Assembly: GCA_902729315.2 (NCBI GenBank)
Contig: LR746268.1
Span: 3,093,501-3,157,500 of the forward strand
Source of the DNA: Spirodela intermedia
Taxonomy: Eukaryota; Streptophyta; Magnoliopsida; Alismatales; Araceae
DNA length: 64,000 bases
Direction of reading: 5' to 3'
Below, one piece after another: positions 11,465-23,514 of the stretch (position 1 is its first letter; each line of letters opens with the position of its first letter). The position numbers and the translations under genes are program-made. The notes below the pieces were generated by a model. The model had not been told where the DNA came from. It ran no database searches and saw nothing but the letters and a program-made list of their open reading frames with translations.

Positions 11465-11851
11465 GACCGCGCCTTCCCCCTGCTCCCCGGGAAATGTGTA
11501 TCTAACGCCGGGCGACGGGAGCCCAAAGAGAATGACAGACGCCGGCGACGGCGACTGAGAGGGAAGGTGGTGTGGGTGCCGTCGAAGGAACGTAAGGTGG
11601 CATGTGGCATTGTACTAATTTTCGACTTGAATGGCAATTTAAGAAGCATATGTTTAATGTGACACGGCGGTGTAGCAGAAAGAATGAGAAGAACACAACC
11701 CGGCAGCTCTCTGTACAGTTCCCGTATATGACCGCCGGTCATCGGAGCTCTCCGGCATCCTGCCGGAGCTGTCCAAGTGCACAAAACTTCAGGCGGAAAA
11801 AGCGCCGCCGCGCCAGGGCTCGGAAAAAGGTGACGCCTCCGCACTACCCGG
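11465..11851. other. Intergenic between MFS and GTE genes
   Basis: A 387-bp gap holding the promoter of the MFS gene and the 3' UTR of the upstream GTE gene, both minus strand. No TATA box is convincing. Overlapping open frames here lack family resemblance. Confidence 0.5.
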
Positions 11852-12762
11852 TCAGTCGATCTCCCCCTCCTCGACGTCGTTAGCACCGCCATGGCCGGCG
11901 GCGGGCTCGACCTCGTCTTCCTCCTCGTCTGCCTTCATGTACAGGCCGAGCTGCTCCAGCGGGTTGCTGCCGGTGAACTTGAAACCGCCGTCCTGGGAGA
12001 GGTCTGGGCTGGTCTCGTCCATGGAGCTCGGGAGGTGCTGGTCGGCACCGAGCATCTCCAGGTCCTTGAGGAACCGGCTGTTCTCGCCAATCTCCACCGT
12101 CTTCTCCATCTGGCAAAACAAGCTCATCATCATAAGTCAGCCAGGGTGAACCACCACCATTACCACCAAGCATCGGCACTGCCGACGGCAAACCGGAGGC
12201 CACACCTTCAGAAGGGCCTGGCGCGCCGCCTCTCGCTCGAGCTCTCGCTTCCGCTTGGCCTCGGCAGCGGCTCTGGCCTCCACCTGCAGCCGCAATTCCT
12301 CTGCGGTTCTGGCCTCCGCCTGCAACCGGGCCCTCTCTGCACAGCCAGAAAATATTAGCATCCATCCTGAGAGCGGCAGCAGCAGCGATCATCCACAGGA
12401 GCAGCGGCAGCCAGACCTTCCTGCTGCTGCCTCTCAAGCTCTTTCCTCTCCCGCCGAAGCTTCTCGGGGTCCCCCTTGTCAACCTGGGCAATATCACACC
12501 ACAATCAGACGCCATAAAACCTCCGAGGCTTATATAAAAATGGTACCTGTGATGGAGACTTCCGAGACCAAACCTTGTCGAGGGTCTTCTCGCGTGCCTT
12601 GAGGATGGTATCCGCAAAGCGACTCCTCAGTAAGGCAGCACGGTAGAGCTTTTCTGGGGAGACCTGCCTCTCAGATGGAGCATGGCCCCCTAAAAGTTTT
12701 CATACGGAAAAGACAAGGCTAAGTGCCTGATCAAATTCTCAAGGCCCCACTACATCTTTCAC

Positions 12763-12838
<76 letters not shown>

Positions 12839-15800
12839 GTAATCCATGCTTACCCTCATGGCGATCATCTGCTTCGCCAGATGCGGCATTGAGGTCGCCC
12901 CTCTGCTTGGGCTGTTCCGAGCCACCACTGGCATAACCTAGATGTAACCCAAAAGAAGATAGGAAGTCAGAAACTGACGCATCTGGGGGGCAAGAAGAGT
13001 ACTCAACAAGACTGAGCACAGAGGGAAGCCGTTCAGAAGAAGCGCAGCTTACGATTTCCATCGATCTGGTTCGCCATCTCATGCTCAAAAGTAGGGACGG
13101 ACATCGCGGTGTCCTGCAATAAGGGAAATCCATCTCATTTCCTCTCCCATAACAGAATCGGATGCAATGAAGTATGAAAGGAGTGGGAGGCATACATACC
13201 TTCACGTTAGTGTTCGTGGGCAAGGGGCCCTTCGCTGCGAGTGATTCATTTCCAGACGAACTCGCTGAATCCGATTCTGTCAGAATTGGGAGATTATTGA
13301 AGGTGCGAATAAATACATTAAATTCGCCGAATGTAGAAGACCCACGAAAATCTACAACGAGCTAATTTTTTTCATCACTGTTCCTTTTGCGTCCTCCAAA
13401 AAAACCACACTTCATCCTGCAAAGAGCATCTATGGATCTAGCAGTAGCACACCTCGGTGCTGGCTTCTACAGAGACAGACTAGAAAGGCCAAGGAAAGTT
13501 ACACACACAAACAGAATCCAGGGGGGCCTTCAAGTCCGTCCGCCAGAACCAGGAAAGGAAGATCACGAGTTCATGAAGAATAAAACCTCGAATCAAAAAA
13601 ATCTCTCTGATACCATCGAGGAATTAGATCAGCCAGCAGTTCATCAAATGCTAATTCATGCCAAGATAGATGGCTCGACTGAAGACGGGAGATAATAGAG
13701 GACCTCGGAAGGATTAATCTATCAAAATTAGATTCAAAATGAACGAGGAAGGAGGCTGTGAAATATGTCGAAAAATTATGATACATGGGACAAAAGGGCT
13801 GCTGATTAAAACCATACTTTATTAATAAAAATGGAGCAGGAAAAAAAAAGAAATTGCAAATTAAGGGGGATGCCGGCGGTTTTCTCTGTGATGGATGCCT
13901 CTGACCATGTTGGTGTTTGGTGTGGAATCAACCAAATAATTTTAGACGGCTACGTTTAGGTCATTAGATATCAAACAAGAGGAAAGAAATTAAACAATTT
14001 GAGCAGAAATAGAGTAAAGTCAAACTCCACCACACGTAGGGACAGAATTGGTCACTTCAGATATAGTTCCTTTTACCAGCAATGTCGAATAGAACCTTTA
14101 CCAAACTCAAAAGGGCATAGACGACATTACAAGAGCCATGAGAACTCTTCAGCATTCGGCAGTAGATTACATGACCAATTGAGAAAATTAAGCCATATAC
14201 TTCCCAATATATTTCATGCTTCTCCCTAGAATCGCCCAGAATGTCTTCCCAATATTCTCCATAGAAATTCTTCTCTCGTAAATGGACTGTGTTGCTACAC
14301 ATACTCTAAGGAGACATGATCTTCTAACTTCAAAAAGAGACAGGATTCCCTGACGAAGGTTCAGGATTAGTTTGTCCATGTACAAGGAAAAAAAGTAAGA
14401 GTCAAACAGAATACTCGATACAATCTCTATAAATTTATAGCTTCCTTCGTTACACCTATCCGAGTTCCTCTCGAAACTCCATTTATTGTTCGAAACTGTC
14501 ACAAATTAATGATTGAATCTATTAACAAGCATTCTCATCAGTCTCCCTCTATACTCAAGCCACCCGAACTGATATCCACAGACTTAATCACCGATTAATA
14601 CTCACTCCAACCATCTCCTAATAGACTTATTTCACCTAATTGTCCAGGCCCTAACAACCTCAATATTTTATTTCGTCTGTTCCCATCACTTAAATAAATC
14701 ATTGATGGACGGACACAACCAGCTTACTAGAAATATTGAAACATGAAAAATACAAAATTCTGGAACAACTATTTGCCATGTTTGAATCATCTGGAGTCTT
14801 CTAGCCTCCTACATCAATCACAAAACATGGATATATCTAACTGACATTTTAGACTGTTCTTTTATTATCGAGTTGAATGAAACATAGAATGCTGACACTA
14901 CTTACAACTTTAGTCAAACAACAGCGGTAGTATACATCATTATCTTTCTTGATCCCAGTTTATGTCAATGAAACATAGAATGTCCATGTACTACTTACGG
15001 CATTGATCAAAAGATTTCACACATTCAACTTAGATATCAACTCTTGCAACTTTAAGTAAGATGCATTGATATATATCCATTCTATTTTCATGATGATGCT
15101 AAAAACCTATTTTTAAGAATTCTATTGTGAATTTTGATATGGAACACAGTGCTGGAAATGCTAGGGGAACCTTTTTCTTTTTCAGTGAAGGTGAATTTCG
15201 GGGAACTGCTCTTGCACCATGCTCTCTTGGTGTCTTCTGTCTAGTTTAAATAGTTGGGCGCAATGATTTCGAGCCATGGCCTCATATTTTTCAGCTGTTG
15301 GGAGGAGTGGATAATTTCTTTAGGGGACTTTCTCCCCGCATAAATGAGTTCGCATGTCAACCCACTAATGTTTTCTCCCTCTTCCTTTATTTCCATAGAC
15401 CAGAGTAAACGTTGGACATGATGCAAACTAGATTCCAACTAAGAAACTTTGAACCCATGTTGCTTCCATCCTATCATGGAGGGATTATAAGCAGATAAAA
15501 TGAAAATAGCACCACGTACATTCCACTGTCCTGTAATAATATCTAAGAGAAACTTCCACCATTAGCTGAGCTGCAGCAGTCCACACCAGTCCATTGAAGA
15601 CATTCATGTATAGCAACACGTGGAGTGTGAAGATATTGGTTATCTAGATAGAAAGGGATTTATAGATGCAAGTCATCCCAAGATAAACGAGCATTCATGA
15701 TTTCCTTAATTTATCAAAAAAAAATCTCGTGTTGCAAAGGACTCATTGGAGTGCGCACGAATTACGGCACATATCTACAAGAGAATCTGGCTTGGAAAGA

Positions 15801-17883
15801 GAGGATATTCAACTTCCTTCTAAGGGAAAACCTTACTTTTGATAAGAGATTCTTTTTCTTGTGCATCTTGTCCTCCAGAACACATCTCAGGGATTTTTTT
15901 AAAGAGAGATGCATCAATACTTTATTTTGCAAACAGGATTCCATTCTATATGTGCATGCCCTTTCCAAGACACCAATCACGGGAATTCTGTCTAGCGCTG
16001 CATCTTTACCATTTCCTACAGTTCATTTCGTATTATGATCCATGGCATCAGTCACTTTCTTATAAAGATGGAAGTCTACAGTCACTTCGTTATATCTATC
16101 CATAATAACGAAGGAAACAGGTCGTAGTATTGGAGAAAAACAGAAACTCAAAACCGCTGTAAAATCCTGTGGAAAAAGAGCAACAGCACATTAAACGGAA
16201 AAACGAGATCAACTAAATGACACTCACCACTAGATGAAGAACCTGACTCGCTGGTCGAACTGCTAGAACTACTATATTTGCTATTTCTCAAAGCTGTATC
16301 CTTTTCTATTTCCACTGGAGGGTAGGTTGACATGGGATGATCGCTGCCCAGTATATCTACTTCCTCATCCATCGGATGCTCATTTCCTGAAGATAAAAAA
16401 TTAACGATTATTTTTTTTCATAAAAGAATATTTTTTAATACAACAAAGCTCCTCATGAAACAGGGAGGAGAACAACCTTTGTAGGGCTGCATTGATGAAT
16501 TGCTGATGCCAGATTCGTTAAATACCTGCATCAAAGTAAAAATTACATTATCACAAAACTCTCCAGCTTTTGTGGCATTGGGCAGCAATAGAAACATCAG
16601 CTGATTGGCATAAATAGCTATCAAGTGCGTACCTCTATTTCACCAAAATCAGCTTTCATCTCATGCTTCAGCTCTTTCCCACAGCAGAAACCATCTAAAA
16701 GCTTTCGTAGTTCAAGAAATGTAGTATCATCAAGAGCATCAATATCAATCTCTATTTCATCATCACTGGTCTGGCTCTGGTTACCACTATTTCTCTTCAG
16801 GAATTCGATAATGTGGTCCGGTAACACAGGAATCAGGGATTCTAAGCGACTGCTTAGCTTCTGCTTCTCCTCAGCAGTCACTCTTTCCTTCAAATTTTCC
16901 ACCTCATTTTTTAAACTCTCTGCACCAACTGACACAGTAGAAGCTTGATTTACAGAGGGAGCTTTTCTTTTCTTCATATCTGGAGGTTTCACAGCTTCAG
17001 ATTCTCTTGCAACACTGGAATCAACTGCAGGAACCTTCTTTTCAATGGGTTTCCATTTTGACTCAAAGAGATTACTCATGGCTTCTGCCATTATGTGGAC
17101 ATCATTCCCAGGCGGATTATATGTCTTTGCATTGGAAAAAGTAAGCCTAACATCTGACGCAAATCCCAAAGGACTGGCGTACGTGCCTAAGGTTAATTTA
17201 GTTTTTATAGTTCCAAAATCCATTGGGTGCTTAATAACATTGTAATAGTCTGGAATGTTCAACTTTACTGCATCAACTGGCTCTTTGAAGACCCAAGCAT
17301 ACGGATGCTGCAGTAAACGATTGAGAAGCTGTTCACACTGTTTAATCAATGCTGCATTGTTGCTCTTAGACAAGGAAGCTTGTGAAACGCTTTTCTCAGG
17401 CTCAAATCGCCCTGAATGTCCACGTTTTATCTGATAAACACTACGGCCTACAACAGGACGCTTCTTCCCAGAAGCATCAGTTGTTGAGGAAACAGCAACA
17501 CCATTAACGGCCCTGGAAAGGACTTTTTTCTGTAGTACCTGGATCTGTTCAAGTTCTTCTCTTAGCCTATGCTCCAATGCCTTTTTTTCCAAACTTGACA
17601 TCAGTGAAACTGAAAAATTTTGCACTGGTACATTGAAGCTATCAGACTTTTCAGTATTTAAGCTGATGCATTTTCTTTTAGGGGCAGAAGAGTCCTCTGA
17701 GTCAATGTGACCTGAGTTAATGAAGCCTTCTGACTCACCTACTGTTTCCACTGCATGTCGGTAATCCGGGATAAAGCCTGAAGAGAGGCCTTTTGTGAAC
17801 CTTTGTGCCTTTCCCATAGTTGATAAAGTTGTATTTTGAAGACCCTTGCGTTTAGTGTACTCTAGGACAACAGTGGATGCCAT
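11852..17883 (-). CDS. GTE8: Bromodomain/NET transcription factor, GTE8/GTE10 type
   Basis: Ten coding exons (17883-16633, 16525-16477, 16386-16228, 13276-13200, 13113-13053, 12937-12854, 12689-12574, 12483-12417, 12336-12206, 12109-11852) keep frame throughout: 2,253 nt, 750 aa. The N-terminus carries the plant GTE motif [23 protein letters not shown]. The bromodomain spans about residues 177-277, with P-D-Y-Y and the acetyl-lysine-binding Asn at 256 (Y-N-P-P-G-N-D-V). The NET domain covers about 335-396 (L-P-D-H-I-I-E-F, then E-I-D-I-D-A-L). A Ser/Asp-rich segment precedes a C-terminal coiled coil rich in Arg/Ala/Glu and the family-specific [10 protein letters not shown]. The protein should be nuclear and bind acetylated histones. 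The symbol names the closest Arabidopsis group (GTE8/GTE10); I cannot separate these paralogues without a tree. Confidence 0.92.
12766..12836. repeat. (CT)n microsatellite in a GTE intron
   Basis: About 71 bp of almost pure CT, with one CC interruption, within the 164-bp intron 12690-12853. In the transcript this is a (GA)n tract filling nearly half of the intron. Confidence 0.95.
13277..16227 (-). other. Long intron of the GTE gene
   Basis: A 2.95-kb intron separates the Ser-rich exon ending ..S-S-S-G (donor at 16227) from the exon starting ..E-S-D-S (acceptor at 13277). Phase is consistent on both sides. It is AT-rich, with no recognisable repeat, RNA gene or second gene. Confidence 0.7.
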
Positions 17884-18780
17884 TAAATGCCAATCATAAT
17901 CCAGTTATTCATCCCCCAAAATGGATGCCAAATACCTTTGTTAGAACAAAAAAAACTAGGAATCTGGGATAACTACTGTACACAGATCCACAACAAAGTC
18001 AGCTTTCTACTTCAACCTTCACAGCAACAGCAGATAAACTTTTTTTTAAAAAGTACAGGTTTTCTCTTTTTGCCAAGCAACCTTGACCGACACCAACATT
18101 TGGAGCCTGTTCCACAGGAAGAAACTTCGTCGACCAATTCAACCCACGATATTATTTTCCACTGCAAGTGAAACGGATTAAATTTAAGTATTTGGAGGCT
18201 GTTCCATAGAGTCACACTGCGCCGTTCCACTACGTTAGTGGCGCAAACCCTAAACGCCTATATTTCTCCCTTTGTCAGCACCAAGAGAACCCTAGCCTGA
18301 AATTCCAAGTAGGACGAAGTTAATAAAAATTTCATCATCATTTCGGTGATATCCATCAATACCGTATTGAGAACAAAAGCAAATCATTTAACTCTGCGAT
18401 TTTAATACAAACGATAGGAAGAAAAGATTTCAACCTAGATGAAAACAAAACAAAGCACACGACGCAACAATCTTGAGGGGAAAAAAAATGCTCCAACATT
18501 TTCCGCAGCAACCACAACCCCGAAGCAAATAGAATGCATCGCCGCCAATAAAAGGGGAAGACTACGCCACGGAGAGACGCGAACAAATAGGAACAAGAAG
18601 GATGCAAGAGCAATACCTGCCCGTTCAATCTCCACACGGCCCCCGTTCCCGCCGAAAAACCCTAGGCTTTTGAATCCCCCACCTCCACGGCTCCACTCCC
18701 TCCAGCAGCCTTGGCTCCCTGTCCGTTATCTCCCCAAGGGAACGGGGAGAGAGAGAGAGAGAGAGAGAGCCGGTTAAAGA
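17884..18780 (-). promoter_or_regulatory. GTE 5' leader with probable intron, telo-box and GA tract
   Basis: Upstream of the ATG the minus strand shows a good donor (CAG|GTATTG, at about 18616), suggesting a 5'-UTR intron ending shortly before the ATG; several acceptors are possible. A telo-box-like AAACCCTAA lies at 18245-18253, and a second one (AACCCTAG) at about 18656 sits next to the likely first exon. A (GA)n run occupies 18747-18769. Telo-boxes are common near the start sites of plant growth-related genes. The transcription start is not determined. Confidence 0.5.
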
Positions 18781-19599
18781 TGACTAGGATGGGTATGAGC
18801 GTTGGGGTTTATATAGAGGACCCCCCCGAGCCCTTTCACGCCCTGTGTCACCACCGAACTACCCCAGATTCATCTACACCGTCGGAGTCTCCAATCCAAC
18901 GGTCTAAATGGGCCTTCCCGGTCACCGCGATCTCAAGGCTGAGGCCTTGTCCAGAGTTGGCAGCAACAGGAAGCGGCCTTACACTCATCGAAGGCTCACC
19001 TGATCCAACAGTCATCGTGCGGCCTCGTCGGCCAGAAAGCATCCAACGGTTCCCTCCGCTTCGGCTCCGACGAGGGCTAAAACCGCAACATCCTCGTGCG
19101 GGGTCATCGGCCACCGTCGATTGCACGCCATGGGAGCTTTCTTCCAGCCGGTTCAAGCCGCGCCGGGGGGGCGAGCCGTGAAAGTGACGTTCCGGTGGAA
19201 GCTCATGAGTCACTCGCCTGAAACGTGTCCGCCGAACGGCTCAAGCTCCCAATAAATACATATATAATCTTAATATCTAATCATGACAAGGAAATTTCTC
19301 AACTGCATTCAAATAGGATGTTTATCTTCTGAAATATAATTGAGTTTCCTATTTTCATTTACGAACAGTCCATATTATATATATACATATGTATATATAT
19401 ATTCTACATGAAGTATATGGTTGTGTAAAATACTTTCTTGAAACTATTTAATAAGCCAAAAAAATTAAGAATATTTACGAAAAATAATAAAAAATCATAT
19501 TATGTTACAAATAACAGTTAAAAATGCATCAAACCTTAGGGACCAAAACTTTGCTTTGTAAAGATTGAGACTTGTAGTTAGGTTAAGGCAAAGAATAAT
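18781..19599. other. Intergenic, GTE promoter then AT-rich flank
   Basis: 18.78-19.25 kb is GC-rich, probably the GTE promoter, and contains TGAGTCA at 19206-19212 and ACGTGTCC at 19223-19230, both bZIP-type cores. From 19.25 kb the sequence turns AT-rich, with a TATATA run near 19380-19403, leading into the gypsy element. No gene is seen. Confidence 0.45.
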
Positions 19600-20090
19600 A
19601 AAGGATAAATCTCTTGCAACTCATAGGCTTCCTCCCTATGAACCTCCATGATCACATGTTTAGTATAGTAAAGTAAGATTACTCACGTGGAACTTCACAC
19701 CCAACAATTAGCTTGACAAGGCACAGCAAGGTGTGCATAACATGATGGGCATAAAGGCATGGTAAAAGCACACAACATGGCATGACATGTCATGTGTGAC
19801 ATAATCAATGAAATAATAATTAATCTTATATTACTTAATTAAAAAATCATGAGCCCAAATTCCTCTATATTAAAAGTTAGCCACAATATTATGTCACTTT
19901 GAGTATGGTAATAAGAGTCTTACTTTGAGCTAACACACAATTGAAACATTCTGACAAGTAACCATGTGACAAAGTAGTGTCAAAGTATAACTTCATTGTC
20001 CATGTTAAGTTATTAATTTTATGGTTGAGGAGAGTGGTACCAATGGTGAGTGAATTATCCATCTTGAAGAGCATATGACTAATTTTATTA
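19600..20090 (+). repeat. 5' LTR-like repeat of the gypsy element
   Basis: Shared with the 28.6-kb repeat are, in order, 'aatctcttgca'-like sequence, 'aacaattagcttgacaag', 'attaatcttatatyactta' and 'aagyaaccatgtgacaa'. Similarity fades at about 20000-20090. Boundaries are approximate. Confidence 0.6.
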
Positions 20091-20519
20091 TACCATAAAG
20101 ACCTTAGATGCCTAAATTCAAAAGATTATGCAACAAGTTGTGAAACTATTATCGATACTAGTGTGGACAAAATATGAGAATTGAAAAAGTCTATATAAAG
20201 TAGTAAATAACCTCATAGAAGAGGTGCCACAAACAAACCGTCTACAAAATAATGCACCAATAGGCAAAGTCATGACATGGGTTAAAATTTTAAAACTAAA
20301 AACTTTTACAAGTATTAAGGATGTTTAAGAAACCAAAATTTTCTTATGGATGTTGACTAATACTTCCAAGTGAACTAGACACTAGAGGAGGAGAAGGTAT
20401 CAATTGCCACCGCACCTATTATAAGATATCCCTTTGTGGTAGGAAATGTAGGTAGAGTATGAGTTGCCCATACCTTATTGGATAATATACATATTTCTCT
20501 CTAGAGCTTAGAGAATAAT

Positions 20520-20700
20520 TTCAACCTTCAAAGATACATTGGCAACTTGAGATGTGTTTCACTAACAAAAACACAATGAAACCATATATGAGTATGCGAG
20601 ACAATTCATGTCACTTTTGTTGAAGCTCAATGATATAGCTAAGTAAGAGAAAGTTTATAACTTTATTATAGGATTATAGTCCTAGGCTCTAGTGAAGTTG
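20520..20700 (+). pseudogene. gypsy gag remnant
   Basis: The plus frame through 20560-20690 reads Y-E-Y-A-R-Q-F..L-L-L-K-L-N-D-I-A-K then a stop, then E-K-V-Y-N-F-I-I-G-L. This is the retrotransposon gag pattern (E-Y-x-R-x-F ... E-K-V-x-x-F-x-x-G-L). It is a fragment with stops. Confidence 0.75.
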
Positions 20701-21929
20701 TGACAACTCAATGTTTGAAATCTCTTAATAGTCTTTGTAGTAGCGGAGGCACTACAAGATTATTGTACGTCACGAATTACCAAAGAGATGAATGCCAATT
20801 AGTAATAGTGCTAAGGTTGAGTCCTCTAATTGGATTGGCCAAGGAGGGTTAATAGTGTCCAATATTGTGCAATAGGTAAATTTTATGTAAACTAGTTGTA
20901 TGTCTGAGGATCACATCAAAATGTACACTGTTTAAATTAGATACATGAAAGAGAAGTGAAAATAAAATTTAAGATTGTTGTCATAAAATAATGATTATCT
21001 ATGATTTTGAATCATGGTCTTGTTTCTCTCAACCCAATGTAGATATTGGGAGCATTGTAGAGTTAGACGCTGTCTAGTGGGCCATGACATTTTATCTTTA
21101 TAATGCTCATCATCAATTACTATCCTAGGTAAGTGATGGTGGATGATAGAACAAGAGACAAACTAACTAGGAGTAAAGCCACTTTGAGGAGACAATCAGA
21201 TCAAGACTATGAATTTAGAAGTTTGAGCCCTAAAGAGGGTATGCCACACTATGTGTGGGATCATAGGAGGAGAGGATAGAATTCTTAGTCCTGTTGAGGA
21301 TGACTTTGATTTCACCTTCAACCTTGATTTCTTTGTTCAAACAAAAACATGTCTTTCTCTACTGAACAGAGTGTTACTTAAATGAGGTGAGTTTCTTTAT
21401 TTTACAATAGGGGCAACAAGTATTTGTCAGATTTCTACATGATCTCAGCACTATAACTTTGGGACAATTTAAATATGGAGAAGAAACATGGACATCTAAA
21501 GGGCCAAGTTGGCTTCCTCCATAAGCCCCCCACCTCCTAGTGGCGTTTTGGGAGATTAATGTCATTGCATTGGTACTAAGAGAGCACTAGTTGGCCTGGG
21601 TCTCCTACAAGATGTCTCTAACATCTCTTATGTAGTTGCAAAGATAATTGAATGCAACCTTGAAATAGCTCATATTTGGCCATTAAAAGCTCTATTTAGA
21701 GCCTAGATACTCTTCAAATGGAAGGCCAACACACTCAAACATTTTGTAAATTAAAAAACTTTTGAACAAAATCACTATTCAAAACAAGTATCTTATTTTA
21801 AACATATATAGTATTGTACTTATTGAGAGGCACCAAGGTCTTTTCCTACTTAAAACTCAAAAGCAATCACTATTAAGTACACATCAAGGAGAGTGATAAT
21901 CCAAAGATAGTACATATTATGTGAGGTAA

Positions 21930-22190
21930 GTCTTCACCAATGCCCATACACTTTTTTTACTTTAATGACTTCATCTTCAGACATTACTTGAATCAATTCG
22001 TACTTATTCACTTAGATGATATTTTCATATGTAACTAAAACTTAAAGGAACACAATAAGCAACTATGTAAAGTAATAGAGACATTTAGGAACAATACATA
22101 TTCCTCAATTTAGTGAAGCATGTATTCATTATAGAAGAAATTTACTTCTGCAACCATGTGATAGAGGTGTCATGGTATACAAATAGATGA
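21930..22190 (+). pseudogene. gypsy reverse transcriptase remnant
   Basis: The plus frame from 21934 gives S-P-M-P..F-N-D-F-I-F-R-H-Y-L-N-Q-F-V, then L-D-D-I-F-I, followed by L-K-E-H-N-K-Q-L. These match RT motifs of Ty3/gypsy elements (N-A-P..F-R-x-x-L..Y-L-D-D-I). A stop follows the catalytic motif, and the segment is inactive. Confidence 0.85.
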
Positions 22191-22849
22191 TAAAACATTT
22201 GTGCTATTGATAAATAGCTAGTACCTTAAGGAGTATTGGAGTTATGATTTTTCTTAAGCATAATCAATTGCTATCATATATTTATTTGCACATTCTCTCA
22301 ACTTTTGATATCAAAAAATTAATTATTTCATGAGGACACAAAGTAGAAATGAGTAGAGGAATGACATAAGGTTTTCAATAGCATGTGAAATGCTACCACC
22401 AATTAGTTAGTCTTTTGGTTGTCTAATTTGTCAAGATCTTTCTAAGTTCACATTGATGCATTGAATATGGCCATTAATAATGCTTTATTTTTATATAATA
22501 ACTAAAGTAAAATTCAATTAATTGTCACAGACATCAATATAAATACTCATAATTAAAATTAAAATATTTTAGTGCTAGTTTGAAAATTGTGATAAATTTA
22601 TGCTAATTCAATAATTTTAATAATTTATGTAATATGAATATGTTTCTAATTTTTAATCTAGGTACTAACATGATTATTCAAGGTTTATAAGCTTGATAAT
22701 TATTTTAAAATTGATAGGAAATTAATCCTGAAGTTAAAATTTAGAAAATATATTATTCTTAGATATTTTAGAGAATTTGGAAAGAAAATTTTCATTTTTT
22801 GTTAATTTATAAATTATCAAAATAATTACCAAAAAAGACAACAATTCGT

Positions 22850-23514
22850 GGCCACATCAACAAGGGGGCATGTCAAGGGTTGATGGGTCATGTCAGCATA
22901 AGTCAATGAACTAAGAGGTCAACAATTTATACCACATCATCCGTATGTATGTCATCATTTTTTGCTCTATTTTGGGTGGTGAAATAAATGGAGGATAATT
23001 TTGGATTTTGTGATAGTTGTTGAGATATTTTTGCACAAATATCAAAATGAAGCTTCGAAAAAATGGAAGAAAGTTTATAGATGGAGAATAGCAGGTGAGT
23101 TAAAATTTTTTGAAGATTTGGGGGGGTGGGGCAAGTTCTTTACAAGTAACAATTGGAAATGAGTAAAGTGATGGTTGACACTTGGAAATCAGATTTCTTT
23201 TTATTACATTTTATTTTCATTTTTTCTTAATTCATCATATGGGTGGTGATAAGTAGACAATGAAATTAAGGTTTAAAATCCATTTTTATTAATTTTTCAA
23301 TCAATTTCATGTTTATTTTCCAAGAGGGTAACAGATGAGTGGTGCAATAAGGGGTTTTGTGAATTTAATTTTTCCCTTTTGGTTTGATTTTATTTTTATT
23401 TTTTCTTCTTCCATCATCTAGGTGACAAATAAGCTCTTTAGTTCAATTTTTGTTACCACTTTTTCAATTTATTTTCACATTTATTTTCTAATACTCTATT
23501 TTGAGATGACAAAT
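22850..23514 (+). repeat. Repeat family B, copy B2, left half
   Basis: This resembles 1520-1850 (for example 'tggaagaaagt' and 'aatactctatttt'). It ends at ACAAAT, where copy A3 begins, and continues beyond A3 at 25146. Confidence 0.5.
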
